Source: Corylus avellana | Taxonomy: Eukaryota; Streptophyta; Magnoliopsida; Fagales; Betulaceae | Reading direction: 5' to 3' | Length of the DNA: 64,000 nt | Assembly (NCBI RefSeq): GCF_901000735.1 | Contig: NC_081542.1 | Span: 44,680,238-44,744,237, forward strand | In this document: positions 35,168 to 45,702 of the stretch, piece after piece | Position numbering within the stretch: the first letter of the stretch is position 1 | Layout: every line of letters starts with the position of its first letter | Program-made: the position numbers and the translations under genes | The notes under the pieces: generated by a model | Database searches by the model: none | What the model was told of the DNA's origin: nothing | Seen by the model: only the letters and a program-made list of their open reading frames with translations

Positions 35168-37067
35168 AAAAGGAGTCCTGCTTTGCAACTGGCAGCTGCC
35201 CTAGCGTTGGACATATATTAAAAAAATTGTAATTTTTTTTTAGTTAAATTTTTATGTGTTAATATTTAATTTTTAATATCTTAAAACTTGTTTTTTGATT
35301 TAAAACTAAAATTTAGAGGTAGAAGGTTAATCCTTAAGAGATTGTATCACCTAAAAGAGATTTGATTATCCTAAATTTAATGCTAATGTCTCAAATTTAG
35401 TGCTAATTCCTCAAATTTGTATTTTCTATAATATCTCTCTTCTTCAATTAAAAAAACAAAAAAAGTAAAATATCTAATGTTATTTTTTTTTTAAAAAAAA
35501 AAATTTTGACCACGTCAAACTTTAGCAGACGCTGGGATGACTAGGCAGAATTTGGTTGAGAAGGGAATTGGAAGGCTCTTGAGTGGGGTCTCCCGTAGTC
35601 TAAAGCCGGAAAGACAGTAGAGTCAAAAATTCCTTGTCTTGAAATTTTGGTTGTAGGTTTTTCATCAACTGCTCTGTTTTAGATCTTACAATAGTGGGTT
35701 TAGGTGCCAATAATAGAAAATACAAAGGTTTTTTCACTTGCGCCAACTGTTGTCGTGTGTGTCGAAGAGGATTATGGCGAAGAAATTTTCAGGAGTTCGT
35801 TACTGTCGTTGGGCTAGGAGCCCGAGAGTTCTAGAACTCACTTTTTGTTGTCGTGCTTCACGTGTGTGGGTGGGGTTCAAAAGGGGTTGACTCATCTTGA
35901 GGGTAATAATATAAATTTGAAATCTAGATTGAGGGCAAAATTGAAAGATAAGGCCTTAATATCTCACGTGCACGTGGATCAATTTAGACGGAAAATATTA
36001 ACAGAAGATTTAAATTGAAAATTTAAGAAACTTCAGGGAGTACATTACCAATTTTTAAACTTTGGAGTTCAAATTAAAAAACCTTTGAAATTCAGAGAAG
36101 TAAAGTGAATTTTCCCCGATAACTAATGGTATTACAATCCAAATGATCTTAAATATAACCAGAACCTAAAGCTCGTACACAAATTCTACAAATGCTTTCC
36201 CTTCTAAAGATAAATATATAAGCAAGTCTATCTGACTATATGAAAAATGAATAAATGAATGAACATCAACAATAAGATCACACCAGAAGACACAGGAAGC
36301 TTAGCAAATTGTTATTACTAAGGACCAAACTAAGCCTAAAGAACACCCCAACACAAAATCATAATCTAACTAATTCGGTCTTATTTTGATTTGAAATAGT
36401 TAAGAAAAAATAAAAAGAAGCAATTGGGACGTACGTTTGGCTGATCGGCTTTCACGAAGAGTGAGAGAGTTATAGAAAACCCTCAAACTCAAAATCGGAG
36501 TGGAAAATTCTCAAATTCATACTCAATCTACAAACAATCAAACTAAAATCTATCACATTCAAGCCAAAATCTTCACTTAGCCTGTCACCGCTCAGTGAAA
36601 CAAATTAAAGTGACTTTCAATCATCATTGATATAATATAATATGGTCAGAGATAGCCAGGAAAGCAAGAGAGAGAGATAGCAGGAGAATGAAAAAAATAA
36701 ATAATAAAAATAATAAAGAGAAAGCAGAGGAAGAGAAATAATAAAAATAAATAAAATGGCTATGTGAACAGTGCCAGTACAGGTAGCGAAATACTGTTCA
36801 CAAATGTTCAAAATATTCATTTTGTAATTTTTTTTTTTGCTAATAGAGATTTTTTTTTTTAAATATGATTAACTATTTTAGATAAAAATGCCATTTAGGT
36901 ACTCCATTGAATGCTCTTGCGTAAATATTCCCATTGGGTGAAAAAAAATTGGTCTTTTGTGCCGCCAATAAGGTAAAGGAACAGTTTTTTTGAACCCGCC
37001 CAATGTACGTTCTCGTGGTTTTGAATGAAGTCCAAAGTGAAAAAAGAATGGGTGGCTCTTTTTATTA
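35168..37067. other. Intergenic DNA, end of block A and unique flank
   Basis: No gene recognised. The similarity to block B ends at 36659, exactly where B meets its gap. GAGAGAGAGA and AATAATAAA stretches lie at 36665-36760. Confidence 0.5.
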
Positions 37068-37314
37068 TGTTAAGAATATTATGTTAGGGTTATTTACTTC
37101 CTTAGGTATTATTAGTCTATTAGGTTTACCTTTCCTTAGTCTACTAGATTTACCGTTCCTTAGTCTATTAAGTTACTTGCCTCTTTATAAATAGAGGTCT
37201 CTGTATTCATTATTATTATTAGAGTCAATACAATGTAGTCCATTGTGTGCTTTCGCTCTCTCTCTCTTCTCTCTCTTTCTTCCGCTTCTAATATATTATC
37301 CAATATATTTAACA
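37068..37314 (+). repeat. 5' LTR of the non-autonomous copia element
   Basis: 247 bp. Internally it repeats a unit of about 24 bp containing TTTCCTTAGTCTA. It is longer than the 3' LTR by a CT-rich indel of about 16 bp near 37270. Confidence 0.9.
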
Positions 37315-38030
37315 TGGTATCAGAGCCACTTTTCTGTGGCCTTCAATAATTGTCTTTTATGGTGTTTTCTTTTTGATGAATTTCAGTCTTGTTGCCCTAC
37401 ATCACGTGCCGCTCAAAATTTCTGTTGTCCATAGTGTCAAAATCGCCGCAGCCCTTGCAAGAGCTCAACGCTTCTGCCACCGACGATAGTTCAGACGCCG
37501 CCAAGTATAGATCCAAAGAGATTTGAAGCGTCCCAGCTTCCGAGTGCTCACACGCGCCACTAGAAGGTTCTATTCGTCAGTAAATGCGCATCCACGTGCA
37601 TCCTAAGGGTTCCTCGGCACGCCGGCAAGACTCGCTGTTTGTTCCTTTTCGGGCCTCTACAAAGCTCCGATCACAACAACAGCACCCCCAATCGACAGAT
37701 CAGGGCCAGAAGAGTCTAGATCTGTCGAGATCTCCGCCAAAGATACTTTGACGCGCCCACATGCGCCGCCATGAGGTGCTGCTCTCAGTCCACGCTCCAC
37801 TGCAGTGCCTCCACGCTCCGCCAGGTGAGGTGGATCAGCCCGGTTTCCACACCGCTTCATAAATCAGGTGCCAACGATCACATCACCACCAAGAACGCCG
37901 CCATACCACATTGGACACGCCTCCACGCGCTAGAAGAAGCCTCTGCGCATGAATCCCACGCGCCACAGCGCCGCCACCACTGAGGCGCGGGCACCACACG
38001 CGCCAGTGCATCTATTCTATTTTCTGCAGC

Positions 38031-38260
38031 CACGTGTCGTCCTCTTATAGAGCCACGTCAGCCCTAGCGCTCCACTGCCACGTCAGCAATGATTCATTAG
38101 TGCCAATGCAGCACTACCACCACGTCATCCATATGCCATGTCATCTGTTGGCCACATCATCACACCTGACACGTCAGCACCTCTTCCAACGTCATCATAT
38201 CTTCCACGTCAGCTTCACCACCATGTCAGCACATCAGCCACGTCAGCAATCCTCCACGTC
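38031..38260. repeat. CACGTCAGC-type interspersed repeat array
   Basis: More than ten copies of CACGTCAGC, CACGTCATC or CATGTCAGC spaced by 10-25 bp. Several overlap ACGTCA motifs, the core recognised by plant TGA-type bZIP proteins. Any regulatory role is conjecture. Confidence 0.75.
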
Positions 38261-39276
38261 AACACTTGTCAGATTTGACTTTTTATGTTGACTTTGACTT
38301 TTCATTGTTGACCGTTGACTTTGACTTTGACCACTGAAAAAGTTGACCAGGTGTTTTCTATCCAATTTTTTGTCCTGATTTCAAATTTGTGGTCTATTTT
38401 TGCTTTTGGCATCTCTATATGATAGAAAACAAGATTCTTCTCCAAATTTAGGCGTTTGTTTTATGCGGTTCAAGTTGGTTCATGCTTGTTCAATTCGATT
38501 CCATAGCCTTTTCTTTGGCGCAGTTCAATCCGGTTCATTCTTCTTGCGGTAGGCACTCTCAGGTCAGACCAATCTTTCCTCAGGTCCATAGGTTTTCGGG
38601 CCAGAGAAGCCCTTTCAACCGGCCCACTTATGCCTTGTCAAATGCCGCCATCACCGGTCACTGCAGCCTCTCCTAGGCCATTGATCCATTACTAATGAGA
38701 ATTTTTTGGGTCAGACCTTTCAACGGTCCAAGGGTTTCATGCATGATTAGCCTCTTCAACCGGCCATTTTTCTCCCTACTTAGCTCAGCCAGCCAGGCGA
38801 GACGGTCTACTAGTTAGATGGGTCAGACTTTAGTTCAGCCGACAAGGCGAGACGGTCCAAGGGTTTCAGGCATGATTAGCCTCTTCAACCGGCCCTGCTT
38901 ATCTCAGCCGACCAGGCGAGACGGTCTACTAGTTAGAATTTTTTGGGACAGACTTTAGCTCAGGCGAGACGGTCCAAGGGTTACGGGCTAAACAAGCCCC
39001 TTTTAACCGAACCAACTTTTCTCAGCCGACCAGGCGAGCTACTTCATTACTAGTATATGGTTTTCAAGTCAAAATTACAACCAAGTGGACCAAGCTCCAG
39101 CTTAAATGCATTGCTCAAATTCAGGCAGAATCCACTAGTCTCTAGCAACGTTTATGGCGTTACTTCGGCAACTCTTTTGGCACAAGCAGTTTTTTTTTTT
39201 TCGGCCACTTACAATTTTTTTTTTTTCCCTTTTCTTTTATCCAAACTCAAGTTTACACATTGAGTTTGAGGGGGGA

Positions 39277-39507
39277 TGTTAAGAATATTATGTTAGGGTT
39301 ATTTACTTCCTTAGATATTATTAGTTTATTAGGTTTACCTTTCCTTAGTCTACTAGATTTACCTTTCCTTAGTCTATTAGGTTACTTGCCTCTCTATAAA
39401 TAGAGGTCTCTGTATTTATTATTATTATTAGAGTCAATACAATGTAGTCCATTGTGTGCTTTCGCTCTCTCTCTCTTCTTCTAATATATTATCCAATATA
39501 TTTAACA
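39277..39507 (+). repeat. 3' LTR of the non-autonomous copia element
   Basis: 231 bp, very similar to the 5' LTR apart from one CT-rich indel and a few substitutions. Confidence 0.9.
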
Positions 39508-39816
39508 TAGTATATGAACAAGATATCACCTCTACTATTGTGTGGGCTTGTGGTTCCCTCTGTGCTGGATTCGTATGTACTCTCTATAAGTCGGTGTATG
39601 GAGGGTTTGTTTCAAAAGCCTGAAAATTTCATGGTTTAAGTCATGGGAATGTGTTGAAATTTACAGTTCCATTTCTTCCTCTTCTTTTTTCAATCAATGG
39701 TTTTTCTTATGTGAAACTTAATAAGCTGACTTGTAGGTTATATGTTTCATGTATTTAGTTCTACATCTATCACTACAAAGAGTTATATATTCAGAAATTA
39801 CAGATCTAGAAAGGGT

Positions 39817-39916
39817 NNNNNNNNNNNNNNNNNNNNNNNNNNNNNNNNNNNNNNNNNNNNNNNNNNNNNNNNNNNNNNNNNNNNNNNNNNNNNNNNNNNN
39901 NNNNNNNNNNNNNNNN
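39817..39916. other. Assembly gap of 100 N
   Basis: Exactly 100 N, the usual placeholder for a gap of unknown size. Block B homology begins at the first base after it. The 300 bases to its left hold no recognised gene. Confidence 0.98.
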
Positions 39917-40243
39917 GCGACAGCAAAAAAGCTATTTTATTTTAGTAAGGTTAATGTGAATGCTTTAAGCAAGGTTAGTTAAAATATCTACTTAAAAAGT
40001 GTTTTTTTTTTTTTTTTTAATTCATTTTTCAATACATACTTTAACAAATTCTTGATTATTATTATTATTATTTTTTTTAAAAAAAAAATTATATTATTTC
40101 CAACACTCAAATTTTCAAACATTCATCTTTTCTAATAGTCACATTTTTTTTTCCCACCATATATTTTCAACGCTCGTATTGAAATAATGAAATGTGTTGT
40201 TGAGAAGATAAACAATAAAATAACCAAAAAGTGTTGCCAATAA

Positions 40244-40246
<3 letters not shown>

Positions 40247-40291
<45 letters not shown>
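40247..40291. repeat. (AT)n microsatellite, expanded relative to block A
   Basis: About 45 bp of AT repeat, against about 16 bp at the matching site in A (6213-6228). Confidence 0.9.
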
Positions 40292-40294
<3 letters not shown>

Positions 40295-40755
40295 GAACAA
40301 TTTGCTAGAGTGATTGCCCATAAGTTACTGATCATTGTAGCAAAAAATGTATTTCACATAAGCTAAAAAGATATGCTTGACGTAATTTTTGCCTTTATAT
40401 TAGCTAAATATACATAATATGAGAGATTTAGGGCATGGAAATGCTCTTAGAATTGAGGCATGTGTTCTATGACAAAACGTAAGAGACGTGTCTCGATTCT
40501 AATGGGTAAAGGAAAATACACTTTACTCCCGAACTATCAATTCATTTGCACTTTTAATTTCAATGTTTAAAAAATAACATTTTACTCCTCTAAAGTATCT
40601 GATATTGATATTTGATCACATGAAGTATTTTGAGTTGAGATTTTACCCCCCCGAAGTAATTAAGTTTTGGGGGGGGGTAAAGTTTCAACTCAGGGGAGTA
40701 AAATGTCAATTCAAAATACTTCATAATGGTAAAGTGTACTCCATGGAGGTCAAGT

Positions 40756-41514
40756 TAGGGCTGGCAAAACGGGTAACCGGGTAGACACAATTAGGACCCG
40801 TTAAGACCCGTGACCTGATTACCCTAAACACAAACACGACCCATTTAGCTAAACGGGTTAGCGGGTCTAACATGATTATAACACGGAAAATATCCGGGTA
40901 ACCCAACACGACTCGCTTAACCCGTTTAGAATAATCGGGTCATATCGGGTAGATACAATCCAACATGACTCGTGCGCTAAATAGGTAACATGACCCGACC
41001 TGTTTAAAAAAACCCTTAATCAAAATTTAAAAAAATAATTTAATAAAGGAATCTCTTGGGCCAAAAGACTAGTCAAATTTATCATAACTGTCCAAGTAGC
41101 TGCATTATTTAACAAAAAGTTTTAAAAGATAATGTTTTAATATATAGATCCACATAGAAAAAGTAACAGAAAAACAAGGAATAGCCCAAAAGAATCATTA
41201 AAACTTCAGAAAATGCTTACTGCCTCATAATGCCGGAAGTGAACATTTCAGTCACAAAATTGAGAGAGGGAGAGGGAGAGCCGCAGAGGNNNNNNNNNNN
41301 NNNNNNNNNNNNNNNNNNNNNNNNNNNNNNNNNNNNNNNNNNNNNNNNNNNNNNNNNNNNNNNNNNNNNNNNNNNNNNNNNNNNNNNNNNNNNNNNNNNN
41401 NNNNNNNNNNNNNNNNNNNNNNNNNNNNNNNNNNNNNNNNNNNNNNNNNNNNNNNNNNNNNNNNNNNNNNNNNNNNNNNNNNNNNNNNNNNNNNNNNNNN
41501 NNNNNNNNNNCCTA
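40756..41514. mobile_element. Nested hAT element, copy B, with assembly gap
   Basis: Counterpart of 6715-7672, starting TAGGGCTGGCAAAAC; its right end lies in the gap apart from CCTA at 41511-41514. Flanks are GTCAAGT and GTCAAGTG. Confidence 0.75.
41290..41510. other. Sized assembly gap of 221 N inside the hAT element
   Basis: Falls where block A has a poly-G run (7325-7347) and a poly-T run (about 7420-7438), so the gap is probably a sequencing failure at homopolymers. Confidence 0.95.
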
Positions 41515-41645
41515 GTCAAGTGTCAATGTTAGATACTATGGGGTAAAGTGTCACTTTTTAAACATGGTGGTTAAAAGTGCAAATATGTGAATAGTTTAAG
41601 GGGGTAAAGTGTATTTTTTTCCTAATGAGTATAAATGGAAGCCAT

Positions 41646-41747
41646 TTTTTTTTTTTTTGACATGTCCACACAAGGGAAGGGAGAAGGGAGATTCGAACTA
41701 GTGACATTTGCTTCATGAGGCATGGTTTATAACCGATTGAGCTACCT
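41646..41747 (-). mobile_element. tRNA-derived SINE, best-preserved copy
   Basis: The minus strand reads GGTAGCTCAATCGGTTATAA (A box), then a body with CATGAAGCAAATGTCACTAG, B box AGTTCGAATCTCC, TTGTGTGGACATGTC and an A run. This copy shows most clearly that the family is tRNA-derived. Confidence 0.75.
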
Positions 41748-41924
41748 TTTGGAAACAAAAACCATCTTTTACCCATGTGTTTAATCTATATATTTTATTT
41801 TTTTGCTTAAACTTTCAAAACTTAACTCTCATCATCTGAAAATATAATATGGGGATTAAAATGGTCTATTGGACTTTAAAATAGAGTTATCGTGATACTT
41901 TATAAGAATCTTTGAAAGGCTTTC

Positions 41925-41968
<44 letters not shown>
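41925..41968. repeat. (TA)n(GA)n compound microsatellite, copy B
   Basis: Counterpart of 8101-8141, with a longer TA part. Confidence 0.9.
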
Positions 41969-42790
41969 CATAGGCCAAGGGTCCATTTCCACATTCATTT
42001 TTATTGGGCCTATATAGAATAGTTCAAGAATGCTATGGCTGCATTCTTGCAGTCCTATTACTTTTTTGCTACTCATTTTTTCATTATCCTCAAATCCATC
42101 ATTTTTTTTAGAAAAAAAAAAAATTCGGAAACTTCCATTTGAACAAAGCATAAAAAATAAAATATAACTTACAATATATATATAATTTACAAAAAAGAAA
42201 AAGAAAACTACGACACAAACGAAAGCAGCAAACACCACGCTCAAAGGAGAGGAAAAAAGAAAAGATATGGCAGCCCCACTGCTGTACTAATAAAAGGACA
42301 TAGGAACATAGGAACATATCCTTCAAGTCTTGGGCGTAGGGCGGTCATATCTATTAAAGTGGTGGTGGCTTCGATTATTTCGTTTTATTTTAATTAAAAA
42401 ATATTTTAATGTGATATAAAAGTAAAATTAGTTTTAAATGTTTTAAAAGTATTTTTTATTCTAGATTAAACGTCCTCCTGCTAGCTCTCTCTTTAACGCT
42501 CCACGCCAACTGACACGACAAGGGCATGCAATTCTTGGAATAATTAAAGAGAAAATGCTTTTATTTGGGCCGCTGCACTAAAGTTGCCTTTTTTCTTTTC
42601 TTTTTTTTTTCTTCATGTTTCATACCAACCACGTAATTTAAATTTCATTATTCAAAGAAAGAGATTTTATGTGGAAATTGATTGGAAAAGACATGTTACA
42701 TGCCATGTTTCTATTCTTTACCTATTCCAACTATTTGTTGCACGACCTTGATACTTTTCTTTTCTCATTTGGTGATAATAATTGAGGAGA

Positions 42791-43432
42791 TTTTTTTTTT
42801 TTTTTTTTAGGAAAAATCAATATGATTTCATTAACAGTGGTCAAGTGCATAAAAGCTGTTATAATCACAAAACATACAGTTCTGCAATATTATAGCTAAA
42901 GTTAAAAGATTACACGTCATAAAAGTCGAAACATATAGATCTTACAATGAAAAATCAATCTATAACGTCAAATATCCGCTATCCTAGCCCGATCTTCAAT
43001 TTATAGAAGAGATCTGTTAACGCAGACTCCTTTCGGTGGCACAGAAAGCCATTTTCCATGCATGAGCAATACCCACACCCAAACCATTCCCCTCTCGACC
43101 CGAAAGTCAGAAGCATTATTCACGTCCTCAGCCCAATGGCCAGAACCACAACACAAACACGTTAAAAAACCCTAGGGCTACAAAATAAAGAACAAAAAAC
43201 AAAAATAAAAACCCCACAAGCAGCAACGGAGGAACACGACATCATATACATCCCTTCGGAAGACATGTCTTGGTTGAAGAAGACGATCAGATCTAAGGTT
43301 GAGACTAGATCTAGATCTAGATCTACAAACTAGATCTAAAGTAACCCGCCAAAAATAGAGACTGATAGAGCCTACAGAGAAGACACCAAACACTGCTATC
43401 GTGAAAGAAGAGAAAGAAAAATCTAAATCTAA
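42791..43432 (-). mobile_element. 3' end of a LINE-like retroposon, copy B
   Basis: Counterpart of 8964-9600, with the same T run, 3' end and AGATCT repeats. Confidence 0.5.
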
Positions 43433-43559
43433 ATCTTCTCTCTTTTTAAAGTTCTTCTTGTAGTTGTTTAGATAACTATAAGAGTATTAATTGGTGGAGA
43501 AAAGTAAGAAGTGAAAAGAGACACGCAGCAGACATAATTGAGGAGGGATTTGGCATTGG

Positions 43560-43702
43560 TGCTGCTGAAGAGAATAAAATTAATCTGAATTATTGAAAAA
43601 AAAGTACAGTATATATATTGTAGTGTTTCTATAATACCTAAGTCAAATCCAACTATTGAGTGCTACTACTAGAATTACAGTTCTTATTACGTACATGACA
43701 GT
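43560..43702. other. 143-bp segment present only in block B
   Basis: Block A reads GGCATTGGTCTACG at 9726-9739, where B has 143 extra bases between GGCATTGG and TCTACG. No terminal inverted repeat or clear target duplication is seen, so it could be an insertion in B or a deletion in A. Confidence 0.7.
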
Positions 43703-44513
43703 CTACGTCATTAAATAATTAAATTTATTTACGAATTTTATTGTTTAACTATTTTACTATTGATATGTTGTCAAGTTAGTTTACTTTCTTTATTAAGAAA
43801 ATCATAGAAAAATTGTAATACCTTTAAGCACTTTACATAATTGACTTCAAACCTGTCCATAATCTACAACCAACACACTAGCATTCTTTTGGAATTCAGG
43901 GCCACAAAATTCCTGTACTCTTAAGTGTATATGCTTTAACCTAACAATAATTAAATTTTAAATTTAACAATAATTTTGACCAACACGTTAAAAAGGTGTG
44001 GTCTTGAGAATGAAGCTAGCATTTTTCTTCTCCAATATTATGGCTGCCTCCATATATGTCCAGCTTGGCTATTGCCTTTTGGTCATACCATGTGATGTGA
44101 TGTTGAGGCAACAACAAACTTCCGTTCAATTAAAGCCTTCTACCTACTTATAAAAAAAAAAAAAAAAAAGCCTTCTACCTGCTTTTGTCCTTTTGGTTCT
44201 TTCTTTTTTCCAACTTTCTCGGTTCTGTTTGTTTGACCTAAAACGAGTTCAATCTGCTTGGTGAAAAAAATAAAAATCATGTGGAAGAGAAAAGAAAAGC
44301 AGAATATTTTCCAACTAATTATGAGTATTTTTATCATTTAGTTTTCCCTTTATTTCTTTCTATAACCATAAGAAAGAAAATACAAAAAAGAAAAACTAAT
44401 CTTTGAAAATATTTTTCTTAATGTATTTTGGAGTTAGTTTTTTATTTTTTTATTTTTATTTTGAATATTTATTATTTTGGGTTGTTTGTTAATGGTTTTA
44501 TTTTAAGAAAATA

Positions 44514-44546
<33 letters not shown>

Positions 44547-45354
44547 CATGGCCGAAATTTTGCATTCAACTTAATTGGCAAGTGGTTTAATTATGCTTTA
44601 ATTTAATGTGGGGAGTCAAGGCTCAATTAATCAAAGTTTTGAGTTCATGTCAAGTTCTTTAAATATTCCCATGCACAGTGAAACTCACATAAATTGCTGA
44701 ACAATAAGTCTAAATGAAATTAAGAAAGTACAACTACACATGACACATTCCATCTATTGCCTAATATATTAAAGCATTTGCATTAGGTTAAGTAAATTTT
44801 AGTTAAAAAAAAAAATCAAAATTTTACTACTTTAACTACCTTTTTTTTTTTTTTTTTTTAAAAAAAAACACATACATTCAAGTCTTTATTTGAATGATTC
44901 ACTTTTATTATTTTATTTAAATATTATTTATTATTATTATTTTTGACCTGTTCGCACAAAAATGTGAAGATAATTCAAATTAATGACCTTCACTTCATTA
45001 AATATAATCCCAATATATTGAATTACCTCTTAAAGATTATTTATTTATTTACTTTCACTATGCCAAAAAGAGATATTACTTTGTTTTATACCCTGTGGAG
45101 ATATAATGATAGTCAAAATTAACTAACAACCGTAAAAGGATGAAATTTATTTTTATATTTTTAAGGGTGTTTTGTTAACTGTTTATTAATATTTTGTTAG
45201 GAGGAAAAAAATCAAAAGACACAAAACGTGTTAGGAAAAGGAGCCAATTACTTATAGAGAAAATAAATAGAAAAAGAAGTTGCAATTATCAAACAGAGAT
45301 TTGTAAATGCAAGGAATATCAGGTCTAGAAGAAGAGGTGGGCCACCCAACGCCA
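43703..45354. other. Intergenic DNA upstream of NDB2 copy B, with SINE remnant
   Basis: No gene. An expanded (AAT)n array lies at about 44513-44544, the empty site of the A-specific retroposon at about 44548-44564, and a worn SINE (minus strand, counterpart of 11818) at about 44941-45033. Confidence 0.55.
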
Positions 45355-45570
45355 ACGTGTCAAACTGCTACAACCCCTCCTCAACACACGTGCCGCCATT
45401 GGCTTCCCCGCCATGTCAAGAAAGGGAAACATGGAACCATCGTGACCGCAATCTCTCCCACCTCCCCGGATTTCTTTTTCTTTTTTTCTCTTGACCAAAA
45501 CTCTTACATTTAAGACGCAACGCCACGCCTCGCCTCGCCTCTCTCTCTCTCTCTCTCTCTCATATAAAAT
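45355..45570 (+). promoter_or_regulatory. Putative NDB2 promoter elements, copy B
   Basis: Same layout as copy A: ACGTGTC at 45355, G-box CACGTG at 45387-45392, CT array and TATAAAAT at 45563-45570, 133 bp before the ATG. Confidence 0.45.
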
Positions 45571-45702
45571 AACAAACAACAGCTTCTTTCTCTCTCTAAA
45601 ACGACCTTTCCTTCCTCTTTCTCTGCCATTTTCTTCCAGGCTGTTTGGCTACAGATAACAGATCTTAGCAGCGAAAAGCTTGAAGCGAAGAAAAGTAGCA
45701 GA

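Larger units (their letters stand above)
5890..36659. repeat. Segmental repeat, copy A (matches block B, 39917-59622)
   Basis: From GCGACAGC at 5890 to AGATAGCCAG at 36659 this block aligns collinearly with 39917-59622. The two copies differ by scattered substitutions and discrete insertions. Those only in A are at 10521-11429, 20717-20964, about 21087-21333, 23192-23595, 24712-32939, 33352-34435 and 34510-35156. Those only in B are at 43560-43702 and 57148-57858. The NDB2 proteins of the two copies differ at four residues. Block A is contiguous, with no N gaps. Confidence 0.95.
37068..39507 (+). mobile_element. Non-autonomous copia-type LTR element (2.4 kb, no gag-pol)
   Basis: LTRs at 37068-37314 and 39277-39507 start TGTTAAGAATATT and end ATATTTAACA. 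A primer site TGGTATCAGAGC (37315-37326) follows the 5' LTR directly, and a polypurine tract TTGAGGGGGGA (39266-39276) precedes the 3' LTR. TATTA (37063-37067) and TAGTA (39508-39512) are a likely 5-bp target duplication with one change. The 1.96-kb interior has no Gag, integrase or reverse transcriptase. It has CACGTCAGC arrays, TTGAC repeats (about 38275-38350) and CAGCCGACCAGGCGAGACGG repeats (about 38780-39040). It must rely on proteins of another element. Confidence 0.88.
40509..41622. mobile_element. Mutator-like element, copy B, with assembly gap
   Basis: Counterpart of 6449-7799. Flanks are TAATGGGTA (40500-40508) and TAATGAGTA (41623-41631). Part of the interior is unsequenced. Confidence 0.75.

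Noticed and set aside
34838..35221. Overlapping frames rich in Ala, Arg, Pro and Trp (also at 57330-57674)
   Set aside because: They lie in the GC-rich repeat cores of Mutator-like MITEs, where several frames on both strands stay open by composition.
37771..38291. Frames in the interior of the 2.4-kb LTR element
   Set aside because: They are built from CACGTCAGC-type repeats and show no Gag or Pol likeness.
41217..41532. Open frames crossing the 221-N gap
   Set aside because: They are open only because N codons are not stops.
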